Assembly (NCBI GenBank): GCA_018340375.1
Contig: JAFFJZ010000004.1
Coordinates: 20,248,001 to 20,312,000, forward strand
DNA length: 64,000 nt
DNA from: Gonatopus flavifemur
Lineage: Eukaryota > Arthropoda > Insecta > Hymenoptera > Dryinidae
Direction: 5' to 3'
Under the pieces are notes generated by a model. The model saw nothing but the letters and a program-made list of their open reading frames with translations. It made no database searches and was not told where the DNA came from. Of this stretch, positions 63,646 to 64,000 are shown one piece after another (position 1 is the stretch's first letter; each line of letters starts with the position of its first letter). The position numbers were made by a program, and so were the translations under genes.

Positions 63646-64000
63646 TCCGGGGTGAGCACTGGGTTTTGCGCCCTATAATACATCAAAGTACCCATACAGC
63701 AATTGATTCATCAAGGAGTTCTCCAAAAACTATCTGAAAAGACCTCAAAGACTTGAGCCTTCAGCATAAGCGCCAATGGACCCACCCTAGCTACGGTGCT
63801 GACTGTATACTGTTGTTACGATATCAATTGTGCGTTCCTCTTTTGTTCATTACACCTTGTTTAAAATTTGTTTGGCTATTCCAGCTCACGTCAGTTCGAG
63901 CGCAATCCCCAAATGAACCTATACATGGGTTAAATTTTCAGTTGTTTACATCGCGAAAAAACAATTGAAGGCATGCAGAAGCGTCTAAGAGTTTTAAATT
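63646..64000. other. Unassigned window end
   Basis: ACCCATACAGCAATTGATTC at 63,690 and AAGGAGTTCTCCAAAAAC resemble the AAGAATTCTTC-word class. No gene recognised. Confidence 0.3.

Overview
This is nuclear DNA from an insect, AT-rich and gene-poor. The evidence is a spliced major-facilitator transporter gene with short GT-AG introns, four mariner transposons, hAT- and TTAA-type miniature elements, and poly-A signals. The order is not fixed by the sequence; a hymenopteran or another holometabolous insect is plausible (inference). Nothing bacterial or viral, and no CRISPR array, is visible.

Layout. The 3' half of a FLVCR-type transporter (a host choline/haem-family carrier) occupies positions 1 to 17,100 on the + strand: three small exons at 1,285-1,834, then a 15,004-bp intron, then the last exon at 16,839-17,100. 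A probable 3'UTR runs to about 19.1 kb. The giant intron is packed with mobile DNA, including an intact irritans-type mariner (10,173-11,466) inside a foldback element. From 19.1 to 47.4 kb I see no convincing gene. The region is layer on layer of foldback or miniature elements, a Mos1-like mariner (31,298-32,584), a piggyBac-like TTAA element (36,670-37,664) and a nested palindromic block of about 7.9 kb (39,515-47,410). A small secreted-protein gene lies at 49,333-50,336. From 51 to 64 kb there are a second copy of a 1-kb repeat, the second irritans mariner (one nonsense codon), arrays of ATGGCGG-type motifs, and a four-level nest (57,494-62,505) holding the second Mos1-like mariner.

Main biological points. 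(1) The two Mos1-like mariners are broken at the same A8 tract in opposite directions: 9 A in one copy, 7 A in the other. (2) Many unrelated-looking elements share a few short termini (CCCTGGTGAAAA-like, CACTGAGAGAAA, CACTGTAAAAAA, ACCCAGATA), while each interior is built from its own short word repeated on both strands. This modular layout is the best candidate here for an undescribed system. (3) Several insertions can be dated relative to each other, because an empty copy of the target survives in the same window.

Only two host genes and four transposase genes are supported. Most other open frames run through repeats. Coordinates of repeat ends were read by eye and may be off by a few bases.
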